This document shows positions 1 through 9,795 of a stretch of DNA of 34,698 nt, one piece after another. A program made the position numbers and the translations under genes. Source of the DNA: Chrysochromulina tobinii (taxonomy: Eukaryota; Haptophyta; Prymnesiales; Chrysochromulinaceae); NCBI GenBank assembly GCA_001275005.1, contig JWZX01003295.1:1-34698 (forward strand), given 5' to 3'. The notes under the pieces are model-generated. The model did no database searches. It was not told the DNA's origin and worked only from the letters and a program-made list of their open reading frames with translations. The first letter of the stretch is position 1, and every line of letters begins with the position of its first letter.

Positions 1-668
1 CCGGACGGAGCCGGCAGCCCCCCGCCGGATGCCGGCGGCGGCAAAGCGACGCGGACGTCGGCAAGGCGGAAGCCACCCGACGCCACGGAAAGAACTACTG
101 TACCGGTACTTGTTTTTAACTGAAATGCATCTTTCCGCACCCACGTGCGTTCACGTTCACGTTTAAATTGCCAACACGGCAAGACGCTGCGTGGCAGTGT
201 TTCGCGTGGTACAATTGTAGTGGCTGGTCGGTACCTTGTGTGTCGATTCAACTGACACTGACTCTTTCTCAAGACGCACGACAAGCAAGCAAGCAAGCAA
301 AAACGCACGACCACAGGTCCGTAACGTGGAGGGCGCGGTGAGTGTAATCCAAGAGTGTAACCGCATCCGTACCGGTTCAAAGTGTGTGTCCCGGCTCCCC
401 GGGTGAACCGTTCAAAAACACCGGGGGGGAGCGCGGACGCACACGAGAATACATGTACCGGTACATTTTTACCGGTACTGTGGTACTGGTCGTGTCAGCT
501 CACTCGTGCTGTGAAAAACAGGAAACACACGTACGCGCACACTCTCCGGGCCCCCAAGCACGAGGGCCTCTATCGCAATGGACTTCAGCACACTCAATTA
601 CAGTTTAATAGAGGAACTTTATTCAACAGACAAAATACATCTGATGAAGATGGTGTTACGCGTCGTTT
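1..668. other. Left-edge intergenic stretch, no gene supported
   Basis: No convincing coding region is seen. The first 122 bases are open in frame 1 and end in TGA, so they could be the tail of a gene outside the window, but the residues match nothing I recognise. The stretch holds an AAGC microsatellite (283-300), decameric palindromes GTACCGGTAC at 100-109 and 455-464, and one inverted pair of a dispersed motif (384-405 and 419-444). The oxidoreductase gene on the minus strand ends at 669, so its 3' untranslated region probably lies here. Confidence 0.5.
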
Positions 669-2466
669 TCACGCGGTGATGGCCTGCAGAGCTCCTGCCA
701 CGACGCTGCCAGCAGTCGCCAGCCACACGCGCTTGTCAATCGCTCCGGCAGTCAGGAGGCCAGAGAGGACCGCGCCTGTCACGCCATCCGTCGCGATGTC
801 CTGTCCAGTCAGGTACAAGTTTGGCAGCGGCGTCTGCGGCGTGAGCCACTCTTGCGCGAAGCGCGCAGGCGTATGGCTCAGCCCATACGCCTCGCCCCAT
901 TGGGTGCCCAGATAGTAATTGTTCGAGAGCGGCGTGCCCAGATCACAGTACGCGAGATGGCCTCTGAGCTGCGGCAGCTTGGCAAGGACGGCTTCGGTCA
1001 TTCGGCTGGTCAGCTTCCTCTTGACGTCCTCATACTCCGCACCGCGATGTTTGATGCGAGTTCCCGCCCAGCCGGCCCAGTACTCGCAGCGCGACGGTGC
1101 GAGTGCGAGCACCACCTGCTTGCTGCCATGGCGGGCTGTCCAAGCAGGATCTTTGGACGAAGGCGACGAGATGAACAAGAGCAGGGGATGCTCCTCAGCC
1201 ACATTGCCGAGGGCCGGGGGTAGCGCGCCGTGTTGAGCCTCGTGGTCCCAGCCGTCGAAGCACCACAGGTTGTGCTTCGGTAGGTCGACCACCTTGGGGG
1301 ATGTCCCTTCGACCCCAAGGAACAGATAGAGGAACGCACAGGAGGGCTCCACTTCGCTCTTCGTGCCGACGGGCGGCGCAATCGGCGGTGCATCTCGTAT
1401 GGATCGGAGAATGCCATCGAGCCGGGGGCGCTGTCTACTCGGCACGAGGCGGCAAAAGGTGTTGATGGCGCCGACCGCCGAGATGACTCGCGTCGCTGTT
1501 AGGGTTTGGTCGCGCACGATCACGCCGAGGACCGCCCCGCTCGCCTCATCGCACACGAGCGACGAGACTTTCGCGCGCACAAGCACGGCCCCTCCCGCTG
1601 CTTCAATGGTGGGCACGAGGCGGGCGGCGAGCTGTGAGCAGCCGCCCACCGGGTAGTAGCCGCCGTTTGCATAGTGATTCAGAAGGACCAAGTGAAGGGC
1701 GTACGGTGACCGCGACGGCGGGACGCCGTAGGTGCCCCAAATGTAGCCAAGGAGCTGCTGGAGCTTCGGATCATTCGTGAGCGAGGCGAGGCCTTGCGCC
1801 GTCGTCTGCATCGGGCCCAGCATCCACCGCAGCGGCACGCCGATGGCGGAGGGCAGGTTCTTGAGGCAGAGGTGGAGGCTGAGCGCTACGTGTGCCCACA
1901 CAACGGCCCAGGGGTAATGACGGAGGGCGGCGGCCTCTCCAGGGAAGCGGCGGCGGAGCTCGTCGAGGAATGCCGACTTGGGGCTCAGGATGGGCACGCG
2001 CTCGGCTCCGAAGTGGACCTCATCAACCAGCGCTCCCGTGAGTGCCCACTCGATCCTGCCTGAGGTCACCGTGTTCATGAGCGTGCCGAGGATGTCGCCC
2101 ACGTAGTGCAGCCCAGTGTCAAATTCGAAGCCCCGCTCCTCGAAGGTGTGCGTGCAGCCGCCGGCAACGTCGTGCTGCTCGAGCACCAGCACGCGTTGGC
2201 CGCGCTTGGCCAGCAGCGCAGCAGCCGTGAGGCCACCCATACCGCTGCCGATGACGATTGTATCGATCTCGGCTGGCACCTTTTTCGAGGTGTAGCCATT
2301 CTTGAGGACGGCAAGGCTTGCCAGTGGCGCAGGGCTCTCACGTGGCTCGAGGATCTTGCCATGCAGACGTCGCCGAAGCACGAGGAGCCACAGGAGCAAG
2401 TAGGCGACAAGCAGTAGAGCAGCGCCCGCGACGATCCACAACGCATAGGCGTATGCTTCAAGCGGC

Positions 2467-2497
<31 letters not shown>

Positions 2498-2540
2498 GCA
2501 GCGGCCGGGAGAGAAGACGTGCAATCCACTTGGGTGCCAT
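669..2540 (-). CDS. Retinol saturase / carotenoid isomerase-like FAD oxidoreductase
   Basis: A complete single-exon ORF of 623 residues, close to the roughly 610 of animal all-trans-retinol 13,14-reductase (RetSat). A proline run (residues 14-26) precedes a transmembrane helix (about 33-55). The dinucleotide-binding Rossmann motif IVIGSGMGG follows at 95-103, then EQHDVAGG and FEFDTGLHYVG, both typical of the RetSat/CrtI/CRTISO superfamily. Near the C-terminus TGQDIATDGVTGAVLSG closes the FAD site. Family knowledge suggests it saturates or isomerises a double bond in a retinoid or carotenoid, bound to an ER or plastid membrane; the substrate cannot be read from sequence. The start is an ATG at 2540, just before the proline run. 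Codons 1 to about 112 are duplicated at 3634-3855 in the neighbouring chimeric gene. Confidence 0.88.
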
Positions 2541-3126
2541 TGTGCTGGTCTATAAGAACGTGCAGTATTCATAGTACACAGTACAGTAGGAATACCAGTA
2601 CAGTACCGGTAACGGGGGGAGCCGGGACACCTACCGGTACTCCTCGCCGCTCCCGCCATAAGCTTCATGCCCGCCATAAGCTTCATGCTCACCATGGGCA
2701 TGTCGCACTTCTAAACCGCCCCCGCGCGGTACCCGCCAAAGTGTGAATGTGTGTCCGGCTCCCCCGGTGTCTTTTTACTAGTACTTGGTCGCGTAGGTTG
2801 GTGATTGCGGTTCATCAAACTACATGTACACAAAGGCAGCCTGGTGAGCGCGACATCCCGCTTTTCCCGGTCCCTGCTAAAGCTAGACCAGGCTTAGAAC
2901 ATCGCGGTGCTGGGTGGGAGGGAACACATCATCTCTCTTATCACTCATATGTACTTCTGGCTTGCGCGCATCAAATCGTGCGACGGGCTGTCGTGAGGAA
3001 TCGTGTGACCCCAAACGGCGGAGATACCCCATACCCAGGGCTCTCCGTATCCCCCCGTGCCCCGATCTTGTTCCATGATGGATACCGTACCATGTCGCAT
3101 GTGTGATGTGATCGACACCTTCACCA
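2541..3126. other. Intergenic region upstream of the oxidoreductase, with a MITE-like inverted pair
   Basis: No gene is seen in these 586 bases. They should hold the promoter of the minus-strand oxidoreductase and the 3' end of the Snf7 chimera. An 18-base direct repeat containing CATAAGCTTCATGC occurs twice around 2655-2695. TACCGGTA-type palindromes lie at 2601-2610 and 2632-2640. Confidence 0.5.
2613..2771. repeat. MITE-like inverted pair (copy A) of the CCGGGGGAGCCGGGACAC motif
   Basis: The motif reads forward at 2613-2630 and in reverse complement at 2749-2771, giving an element of about 160 bases. The same inward arrangement is seen at 17655-17792. No coding potential or target-site duplication is evident, so it could be a non-autonomous transposon or a paired regulatory motif. 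Confidence 0.5.
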
Positions 3127-3855
3127 TCAGGCCGATCTTGATCGTGTGGTGTGACCGCGCGGAAGGTCGACCTTAGACAAATCGGCCGCCCGCTTTTCCT
3201 CCATGAGCCTATCTAACTTGGCGTACTCGGCGAGGAGTTCGTCATCATCCGCGTCGATGCCACCCAGCTGGCGGTCCATCGCATTATCAATCTCCCGCGC
3301 GTCCGTATGCACCTCCACCAAACCGTCCATTAACTCCTCCACTTTGTCCACGCCGCCAATCGTCTTTATCAGCACGTCGTTAGCCATTAAGTAGTCATTC
3401 AAAGACATAATGGTCGACTTCAGGTTCTCGAGGTTCATCTTCGACATATCGAGGGTCGTCAACCTTTGCTCATACATCTTCTTCCTCTTGAGACACTGCA
3501 GCGCCTCCCGTTTCTTGCCCGCCGCGTGAAACTTCATCGCGTTACCCCATTCCGAGTCGAGTTTGCACTGAAAGTAGTCCTCTTTCTTCCCGATGTTCAC
3601 GATCTGTTCGTCAATATTGGGAATCGCCGCCTTCGCCAGCAGCGCAGCAGCCGAAAGGCTTGCCAGCGGCGCAGGGCTCTCACGTGGTTCGAGGATCTTG
3701 CCATGCAGACGTCGCCGAAGCACGAGGAGCCACAGGAGCAAGCAGGCGACAAGCAGCAGAGCAGCGCCCGCGACGATCCACAACGCATAGGCGTATGCTT
3801 CAAGCGGCGGCGGCGGCGGCGGTGGCCGGGCGAGAAGACATGTATTGGGTGCCAT
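3127..3855 (-). CDS. Chimeric ORF: oxidoreductase N-terminal anchor fused to an Snf7/CHMP4-like ESCRT-III domain
   Basis: The ORF has 242 codons and starts at an ATG. Residues 1 to about 75 are near-identical to the N-terminus of the adjacent RetSat-like protein: proline run, transmembrane helix at 23-46, the RRRLHGKILEPRESPAPLASL stretch, and AAALLAK after an 84-base in-frame deletion. From about residue 82 it becomes an Snf7-family sequence (KKEDYFQCKLDSEWGNAMKF, REALQCLKRKKMYEQRL, VDKVEELMDGL, DDDELLAEYAKLDRLMEE), resembling CHMP4/Vps32, which polymerises in ESCRT-III membrane scission. The usual basic N-terminal region of Snf7 is missing and replaced by the borrowed helix. Only 138 bases separate it from the upstream gene on the same strand. 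It may be a new membrane-anchored ESCRT-III gene or a broken Snf7 copy; the open frame favours recent origin, function unproven. Confidence 0.72.
   Translation of the reverse strand: MAPNTCLLARPPPPPPPLEAYAYALWIVAGAALLLVACLLLWLLVLRRRLHGKILEPRESPAPLASLSAAALLAKAAIPNIDEQIVNIGKKEDYFQCKLDSEWGNAMKFHAAGKKREALQCLKRKKMYEQRLTTLDMSKMNLENLKSTIMSLNDYLMANDVLIKTIGGVDKVEELMDGLVEVHTDAREIDNAMDRQLGGIDADDDELLAEYAKLDRLMEEKRAADLSKVDLPRGHTTRSRSA
3634..3842 (-). repeat. Segmental duplicate of the oxidoreductase 5' coding region
   Basis: This block matches 2210-2520 at very high identity, with only scattered substitutions, a shorter GGC/proline run, and loss of about 85 bases corresponding to 2228-2312. It supplies the first 75 or so codons of the Snf7 chimera. 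Confidence 0.9.
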
Positions 3856-3993
3856 GGGCTAAACGAACACAAGTGAGGGTTGTTTGATGATATGGGCCGA
3901 ACACAGCATGACTTTGCAAAAAAGGAGGTCAGCGCGCCGTCTTGATCACTTAAAAGGAACCGGGTCCACGCCTTGCGGTTCTCTGCTCTCTTT

Positions 3994-5523
3994 CTAATAG
4001 ACGAAGGTGCTGTGCGCGGCCATCCCCTTGATCAGCGCGTGCTGCAAGGCGTGTGCGCACAGTGGCCTGGCCGGCTGGTATCTCAATGCCCACCGCAGTG
4101 CGATCGCTTCACTGAATGTGGAGCGTCGGTATCCAGCAGGGCCGCAGAATTTCGACGTCGCGAAGAAGCCACGCGGCGCGGCGGCACTGACGCCTTGTTC
4201 CACGAGCATAGCGACCGTGCCTCTGGACAGCCAACTGCTGCTGCCCTCGAGAAGTTCGCTCGATTTGGCTGTTGTACCGGTACCTGCCTCGAGCGCAGCT
4301 AGGTCCGTACAGTTGAACAGCTTGCACAGCCCGCTCAAAAGCGGCGACCGAACGCCGCCGGGCGCGTTGGTGGCAACAAAGAGGGACGCGCCCGCGCCGC
4401 GGCTCCCCCCTGTGAGCCGGTGGACGATGCGCGATTGCAGCCAGGCCACATCACGCAGCATCTGACGCTGAGCAGCTTCAGCGGTGGCGAGCGCCGTGGT
4501 GGGCGCCCCGCCCTCACTGCCGATGCGGACGTCCGTATCCAAGAGGCGAAGATGCACGGAGGCGAACGGGGTGCGGTCGAAGAGCGTTCGGACGGTCGCC
4601 TCATGCATCCGACCGATCGCCGACGACCAGGGAAGCCGCAGCACCGCAGCGTACACAGCCTCAAAGCACGCATCGGTACGACGCAAGCCGTCGAGGTCGA
4701 CGTGCAAAAAATAGGCGCTGCCCATGCGCACGACCTCCTCGGCATGCAGCGGCTTGAACGCCTCGCGCAGGCTCACGGCCGAGTAGCGATGGTCTCTCGT
4801 GCAGCCGAGCAAGGGGAGCGGGAAGCTCCCGAAGGCTCGTCGGGTGCGCACAGGGAGCTTGGCGTAGTCGGCCACGTGCAAGCCCAGGCTCGTGAGCTCG
4901 TCAAAGTCGAAGGCACGCAGCAGCGATTCATACGGAGGCGACGGGTCGCTTGTAGAGCCGACCCTTGCCGCCGCCTTGAGCATCGCAGTGAGCTTGCGCT
5001 CGTAGAGCGCTTCGGCTCGCATTTGCAAATCGCTTTGCCAGCTCGAGTTCCTGCAGCGCACCTCGGGTACGCCGAAGGCGAGGTCCGAGTGTCGCAAGAT
5101 GGGTGGCAGCACGAGAGTGCGATTCGTCACGTACGCCACAAGCAAAGCACGTCGCAATGCAAACTCCTGGTTGCCAAAGCCGGAATGAGCGGCGTACACG
5201 AGAAGGCGGTCACCTCGCACCGGAGCGCAACGCTCGCGGAGAGACGACGATTGGAGTGCGGGCGAGCTGCTCGGAATTGTCAAGGTCGGAGGTGGCAGAG
5301 GAGGCGACAACGACTGTGGCTTCATGACCTGAGGCACGCTGCTGTTGAGCAAGAGCATCGCAAAGAAGCTGCTGGCAAGCAGCGCCGACAAGAAGACGAC
5401 ACGGCGCTTGATCCGCAGGGACTCGGCCGGTGTGTCGGGATGCCGCTCGTCTCCGTCGTCTGCAGCTGCTCCACCGTCCGCAGCGGTTGCGGCCGTGGTC
5501 GAACGAGCTCGGACCGACGCCAT
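3994..5523 (-). CDS. Type II membrane O-fucosyltransferase-like glycosyltransferase
   Basis: A complete 509-residue ORF. The first 40 residues are a hydrophilic cytosolic tail, followed by a signal-anchor helix at 42-60 and a Pro/Ser-rich stem (66-95), the layout of Golgi glycosyltransferases. SGFGNQEFALRRALLVAYVTNRTLVLPP (114-141) corresponds to the GGxxNQ GDP-fucose-binding region of the protein O-fucosyltransferase superfamily. VHLRLLDTD (323-331) matches the conserved HxRxxD/E element. Potential N-glycosylation sites (NRT, NSS, NCT) are present. It probably transfers fucose from GDP-fucose in the secretory pathway; the acceptor is unknown. The ATG at 5523 is the only start that includes the anchor. 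It is divergent from the gene beginning at 5794. Confidence 0.75.
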   Translation of the reverse strand: MASVRARSTTAATAADGGAAADDGDERHPDTPAESLRIKRRVVFLSALLASSFFAMLLLNSSVPQVMKPQSLSPPLPPPTLTIPSSSPALQSSSLRERCAPVRGDRLLVYAAHSGFGNQEFALRRALLVAYVTNRTLVLPPILRHSDLAFGVPEVRCRNSSWQSDLQMRAEALYERKLTAMLKAAARVGSTSDPSPPYESLLRAFDFDELTSLGLHVADYAKLPVRTRRAFGSFPLPLLGCTRDHRYSAVSLREAFKPLHAEEVVRMGSAYFLHVDLDGLRRTDACFEAVYAAVLRLPWSSAIGRMHEATVRTLFDRTPFASVHLRLLDTDVRIGSEGGAPTTALATAEAAQRQMLRDVAWLQSRIVHRLTGGSRGAGASLFVATNAPGGVRSPLLSGLCKLFNCTDLAALEAGTGTTAKSSELLEGSSSWLSRGTVAMLVEQGVSAAAPRGFFATSKFCGPAGYRRSTFSEAIALRWALRYQPARPLCAHALQHALIKGMAAHSTFVY

Positions 5524-5793
5524 TCAGTATTGCGGCAACCCTCACAAACACAGCCAGCCATCATTCCAACGTGTCCGCTTTTGTTGATTGGCTAACTTTG
5601 ACGTAAGGCGCCGAAGGATTTCCAAACCATTCCTTCTATCCTCTTGCTGAGATGACTCAAAAGGCAAGAGTGTACAAGCATTCTCCGACACGCAACTTTC
5701 TATTTCCGATACACATACACATGACCAGATAACCATGAGATCTTGCTGGACCTCTAGCGAGCCCACAGAGAGGTATCAACTGATACCTGACTC

Positions 5794-8700
5794 ATGTGGC
5801 GACAAACTTGTCTAGGAAAGGCAACGCGAGGCGGCGACCTCATCATCTTCGAGGTCACATGTACCCCGATCATCTTCGGGCGCCAAATGGAGCCCGCACG
5901 GGCATTCACGCTGCGTGCCGACAGCGACGCAGAATCATCGGCCCTCGAACGGGAAGAGGTCGACAGTCGCGGGCTGCGCCTGTCCTTCACATCGGAAAGT
6001 GTGCGCCGTTCATTGCAAGGGGAAGAGTTGCATGAGACCTTGGGCGGCGGCACGTCGGGGTCGTTGTGGCGGCGCGCTGGGGAACTATTGACCTCACGCC
6101 ACGGCATATCGGTGGCCTCTTCAAATGACTCGTACACTTCTCATCGGTGGCACAGCCGTTGCAACGTCGACACCGAGAGCTCGCACTTGTTTGGCTCCTC
6201 GGCAGCGACGCTAGATTGCACGCTCCCATGGCATGCAGTGCTGCCGAGTGCACGGCCGGTCACAGCGGTGCCGCACCTAAACTTTGGCACGAGCCGCGCC
6301 GGCGACGCCGTGCCCCAAGCAATCGAATGGACGAGACGGCTTGGGTCCAATGGAGTGTACGATTCGAGTCATCGACCATTGAGCCTGGCGCGCTCGGGCG
6401 AGGGGAGCTCGTCGGGCACGCTTTTGACGGATCCCTTTGGCGCGTGTGCGCCGCCCATAGGCATCGGGGCCCCGTCCTTTGTCGGGTGCGGCGGCGTCGA
6501 CGGCTGGGGCCGCGCGAGCTTCGTCAATCGTGGCGCATTCAGAGCGGCGGCAGACTCGTCGGAAGTGTCGACGACATCGCATGTGGGGCGTGCGTGCGCG
6601 CGCGGCGTGGCCACGACACCACCGCCCCAAGCCGAGGCGGCCCGCGTCGCGGCTCGACTGATCGATGAAGTCTTCCATGCCTGTCGGGAGGGTGCGCCGC
6701 CGCAGCCATCGCTGATGCCACAGCGCCCACGGACGGCGCCAGCGCTCGTGCCGGCGGCGTCAGCGGTGCTCGCGGGCAGCGCTCCCTCCTACGCCCGCCC
6801 TCACGCGCGCGCCATCCCTCCTACGCGTGCCTTCTGCTCACCACGTCGCGCCATCCGCTCACCACGACGCTCATTCTGCTCACCACGACGCGCAACCTGT
6901 TCACTACGGCGCGCCTTCTGCTCACATACCGGTACTCGCGCCGCGCGAACTAACAGCGCTGCTGCCGGCCGCGTGGGAGGTTGTCGCCGGCGACGCCGTG
7001 CCCCAAGCAATCGAATGGACGAGACGGCTTGGGTCCAACGGAGTGCACGATGCGAGTCGTCGACCGTTGAGCCAGATGAGGGAGGCAATCAGCATGCAAT
7101 CAGAGGGGGGCTCGTCGGGCAGCCTGATGAGGGAGGCAATCAGCATGCAATCAGAGGGGGGCTCGTCGGGCAGCCTGATGAGGGAGGCAATCAGCATGCA
7201 ATCAGAGGTGGGCTCGTCGGGCACGCTCTCGATGGATCCCTTTGGCGCGTGTGCGCCACCCATAGGCATCGGGGCCCCGTCCTTTGTCGGGTGTGCGCCG
7301 CCCTTTGCCCCACTGGCGGACGCGGCCGAGGGGTGCGCAGCCGCAGCCGCAGCTGAAGCCGAAGCACCGGAGACGGTGGCTGCACCAGAGGCGGCGGCAA
7401 CAGCACCAGAGGCACCAACAGCACCAGAGGCAACAGCACCAGAGGCACCAACAGCACCAGAGGCACCGGAGGCGGCGGCAACAGCACCAGAGGCGGCGGA
7501 GGCGGCGGCACCGGAGGTGGAGGCAGCGGCTGCAGCAGCACTCACGGCGGCAGAGACGACATCGGCGCCAGCGCTCGGGACGGCGCCAGCGCTCGGGACG
7601 GCGCCAGCGCTCGGGACGGCGCCAGCGCTCGGGACGGCGGCAGAGACGACATCGGCGCCAGCGGCAGCGCCCGAGGCGGCGCCGGACGATGTCGCTTTGC
7701 GGGCGGAGGAGCCACCATGCTCAAGTGAGCGAGTGGTCGAGGCACTCGCGGCACAGGCGGCCTCGAGACACGCGCGTGAACGTGCCGCGGAGTCGCAACG
7801 GTCGCTCAAGGCAGCTGTTCTGCGTGCGCAAGCGAGCAACGGGCGTGCCGCCTCGTTTCTCGAGACGCTGACGGCTTCGGTCGCTGAGACGATCGCACGA
7901 GCGCGCGCTCAGGTAGGCACGCCGATGGAGGCGAACACTCCTCTACCGACGGCGCCGCCAGCCGGCACAGCGCCCGTCACGGCGCCCGTCACGGCGCCCG
8001 GCACAGCGCCCGGCACAGCGTCGTCACCGCCCATACCCTTGCCAGCTTCTGGGCTGCGCGCCTCGCTGGTACCCTCCTTGACGATGCCGCCATCCTCATT
8101 CGTGTCGCCGGACCGCTCGCCGGCCGCCTCGCCGCACCAGCAGCCGTTGGCACCCCTCGCGCCGCTCGCGCCGCCGTCGCGGCGCGTGAGGAGCGATGGG
8201 TTCCGACGCTCTCCCGACTCTGTCGTGGCGAATGCGGATTGGCTACCACCGATGGCCCTCCTTGGCAGCGATGTCGGCGGGAGGAGCGCTGTACCGAGCA
8301 GTAGCAGTGGCGGCCGCAGCGCTGTACTGAGCGGAAGCGACAGCGCTCATGCCTCAGCCTCGTCCCCGCTCGGTACAGCGCTCCTTCCGGGTGAGTACTC
8401 TCTAGACGGCGTCAACGTCGACACGGAGCAACTCCATGAGTACACGACGAGCGGCCGGTGCATCCTGCATGCAGACGGTACGCTCAGTGGCGAGGCACAG
8501 GAGACGAGCACCGCCTGGGAGAACAAGCTCACGTACAAACTCACACACGGCCATTGGACACCGGTGGGCCATCTCTGCTTCCGGCTGCAGCATGCCGACC
8601 ACCGCGCCGCCTACTTCGACCCCTTCTACTTTTCGGTCCAGTTCCAGCCCGCGCTGCCACGAGCGCTCACGACGGCGCGGTATCGGGGCGAGGACTGCCG

Positions 8701-9028
8701 CACGAGCTCGACCATCTCCTCAATCACGTCGATCTCGTCAATCACGTCGATCTCGTCAATCACGAGCCGCACGAGCTCCACCATCGAACGCCGCCGGGGC
8801 GAAGGCGGTCCTGGCGCCAAAAGCGACGAGGCGGCGGCGGCGGCGGCGGCGGAGGAGGAGGAGGAGGCGGTGTGGATGGCCGTAGCAGGATGGTGGAAGA
8901 CGTACGACGGCACGATCGCGCCACCAGCACGCGCGGCTCCCGGGGGTGCCGCCATGCCGTGGCAGGGCAGCTACGGTCGGCTCAAGCGCATGCGCCTCGT
9001 GCGGGTGGGCGCGGCGTCGCCTGCTTGA
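5794..9028 (+). CDS. Low-complexity protein of unknown function with internal duplication (two exons, 5794-6691 and 6957-9028)
   Basis: I do not recognise a family. Two long ORFs in different frames are joined exactly by a GT-AG intron (donor GTGCGC at 6692, acceptor AACTAACAG ending at 6956), giving 989 residues. Alternative start: ATG at 5887. A block reading GDAVPQAIEWTRRLGSNGV... DPFGACAPPIGIGAPSFVG occurs in exon 1 (6301-6489) and again in exon 2 (6989-7294). The second copy carries three 17-residue repeats (MREAISMQSEGGSSGSL type). Then come a PEAPTA-rich tract, four GTAPAL repeats, a helical segment (about 7720-7910), a Pro-rich part, and a better-ordered C-terminal region (about 8390-8670: EYSLDGVNVDTEQLHEYTTS, GHLCFRLQHADHRAAYFDPF). 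SSITSI repeats and poly-Ala/poly-Glu follow. The intron and frame are inference; coding is likely, function unknown. Confidence 0.6.
6301..6489 (+). repeat. Intragenic duplication, copy 1
   Basis: This block begins GGCGACGCCGTGCCCCAAGC and ends at GTCGGGTG. It is repeated with about 90 percent identity at 6989-7294, where an extra tandem array is inserted. Both copies are read in the same frame once the intron is removed. Confidence 0.9.
6692..6956 (+). other. Intron with 21-bp tandem repeats and an AG-free tract
   Basis: Inferred 265-base intron. The donor is AGG/GTGCGC and the acceptor is CTAACAG/CGCTG. From about 6781 to 6954 there is no AG dinucleotide, and the stretch is rich in pyrimidines and made of about five degenerate 21-base units around TTCTGCTCACCACGACGCGC. 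Removing it brings the two long frames into phase. Confidence 0.6.
6989..7294 (+). repeat. Intragenic duplication, copy 2
   Basis: Second copy of the block at 6301-6489. The middle of the block is replaced by the 51-bp tandem array at 7076-7228. Confidence 0.9.
7076..7228 (+). repeat. Three 51-bp tandem repeats (coding)
   Basis: Three head-to-tail units start at 7076, 7127 and 7178. Each begins ATGAGGGAGGCAATCAGC and encodes a 17-residue repeat. The first two are nearly identical and the third has diverged in its last third. The unit contains the dispersed core also seen at 9740-9784 and in the intron at 30759-30870. Confidence 0.92.
7571..7642 (+). repeat. Four 18-bp tandem repeats (coding GTAPAL)
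   Basis: The unit GCGCTCGGGACGGCGCCA is repeated four times with almost no change, encoding Ala-Leu-Gly-Thr-Ala-Pro. It follows a Pro/Glu/Ala-rich tract made of similar short repeats (7380-7520). Confidence 0.9.
8720..8773 (+). repeat. 18-bp tandem repeats (coding SSITSI)
   Basis: About three copies of a TCAATCACGTCGATCTCG-type unit encode Ser-Ser-Ile-Thr-Ser-Ile repeats just after the ordered C-terminal region of the unknown protein. They are followed by GGC and GAG runs (8833-8868) encoding poly-Ala and poly-Glu. Confidence 0.85.
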
Positions 9029-9795
9029 GCTCGGAGGAAACCTCGGACCGGACGATCCAGATCCTTATCGATGGCACGGCACGGCAGTACACGGAGTAGC
9101 CAGTCGGATACCAGTAGATGGGTCCGCTCACGTCACGGGGACGAAATCGACCCATTGTGTAAGTCGACCGGATCTGCGCTTGGGAATATGGGAAAATTCG
9201 CTACACCCGTACGGTACGGTACACTGTGTCCGAGCCTCGCCTGTATTATCGCCTGTATACACCGCGTACCGCAACGCGGTGTGACGTGTGTGCAGTGCTG
9301 CAGTCACTCAGCAGTCGAGTGTGGGTCGCGATACGGAGGGTGAGCTCCACGATACTGCGAGCTAAAGCAAACACGTCCGCGACACTTTCCCACAGTTCCC
9401 AAGAGTCGGTTGGCTCACCGTCGACGCAAGCGGTACAGAGTGCAGTCGACTGTGCACACGGAGACAGGAGAGCGCTCCTGTGGTCGACACACCCGTGTCC
9501 ACGGCCCGGCGCCGTGCCACGCCCGCACACCATGGCGCTCGAGAGCGCGCGTGCTGAATGCAGCGCCGCGCGCCTAGCCCTCCCGCCGGTCGCTATGAGT
9601 AGACGTGCGCCATTCAAGGCTCAATCGTCTTTCAAATGGTACTCGCGGCCAGCACCGTCGCCCTCAGCACATCATTGCACCCTGCCCATCGAAGAGCCCT
9701 TTCTTACAGCACCTTGGAGGCCACCATGCTGAGCGCACTGTGGATTGCATCCCTCATCAGCATGCTGATTGCATCCCTCATCAGATGACGTACCT
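9029..9795. other. Intergenic region between convergent genes
   Basis: No gene is supported in these 767 bases. Short open frames exist (for example plus strand 9226-9732) but have no recognisable family and overlap open frames on the other strand. The region should hold the 3' ends of the unknown plus-strand gene and of CAX. Two copies of a dispersed repeat core sit at 9740-9784. Confidence 0.5.
9740..9784 (-). repeat. Two copies of the CTGATGAGGGATGCAATC core
   Basis: On the plus strand GATTGCATCCCTCATCAG occurs twice, ending at 9760 and 9784, separated by CATGCT. The same core appears in coding repeats at 7076-7228 and, as GATTGGATCCCTCATCAG, twice in the intron at 30759-30870. Confidence 0.85.

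Noticed and set aside
1..122. C-terminal fragment of an upstream gene
   Set aside because: Frame 1 is open to a TGA, but 40 low-complexity residues with no recognisable motif are insufficient support.
9226..9732. 168-codon plus-strand ORF
   Set aside because: It starts at a non-ATG codon, has no recognisable motif, and overlaps an open frame on the other strand.
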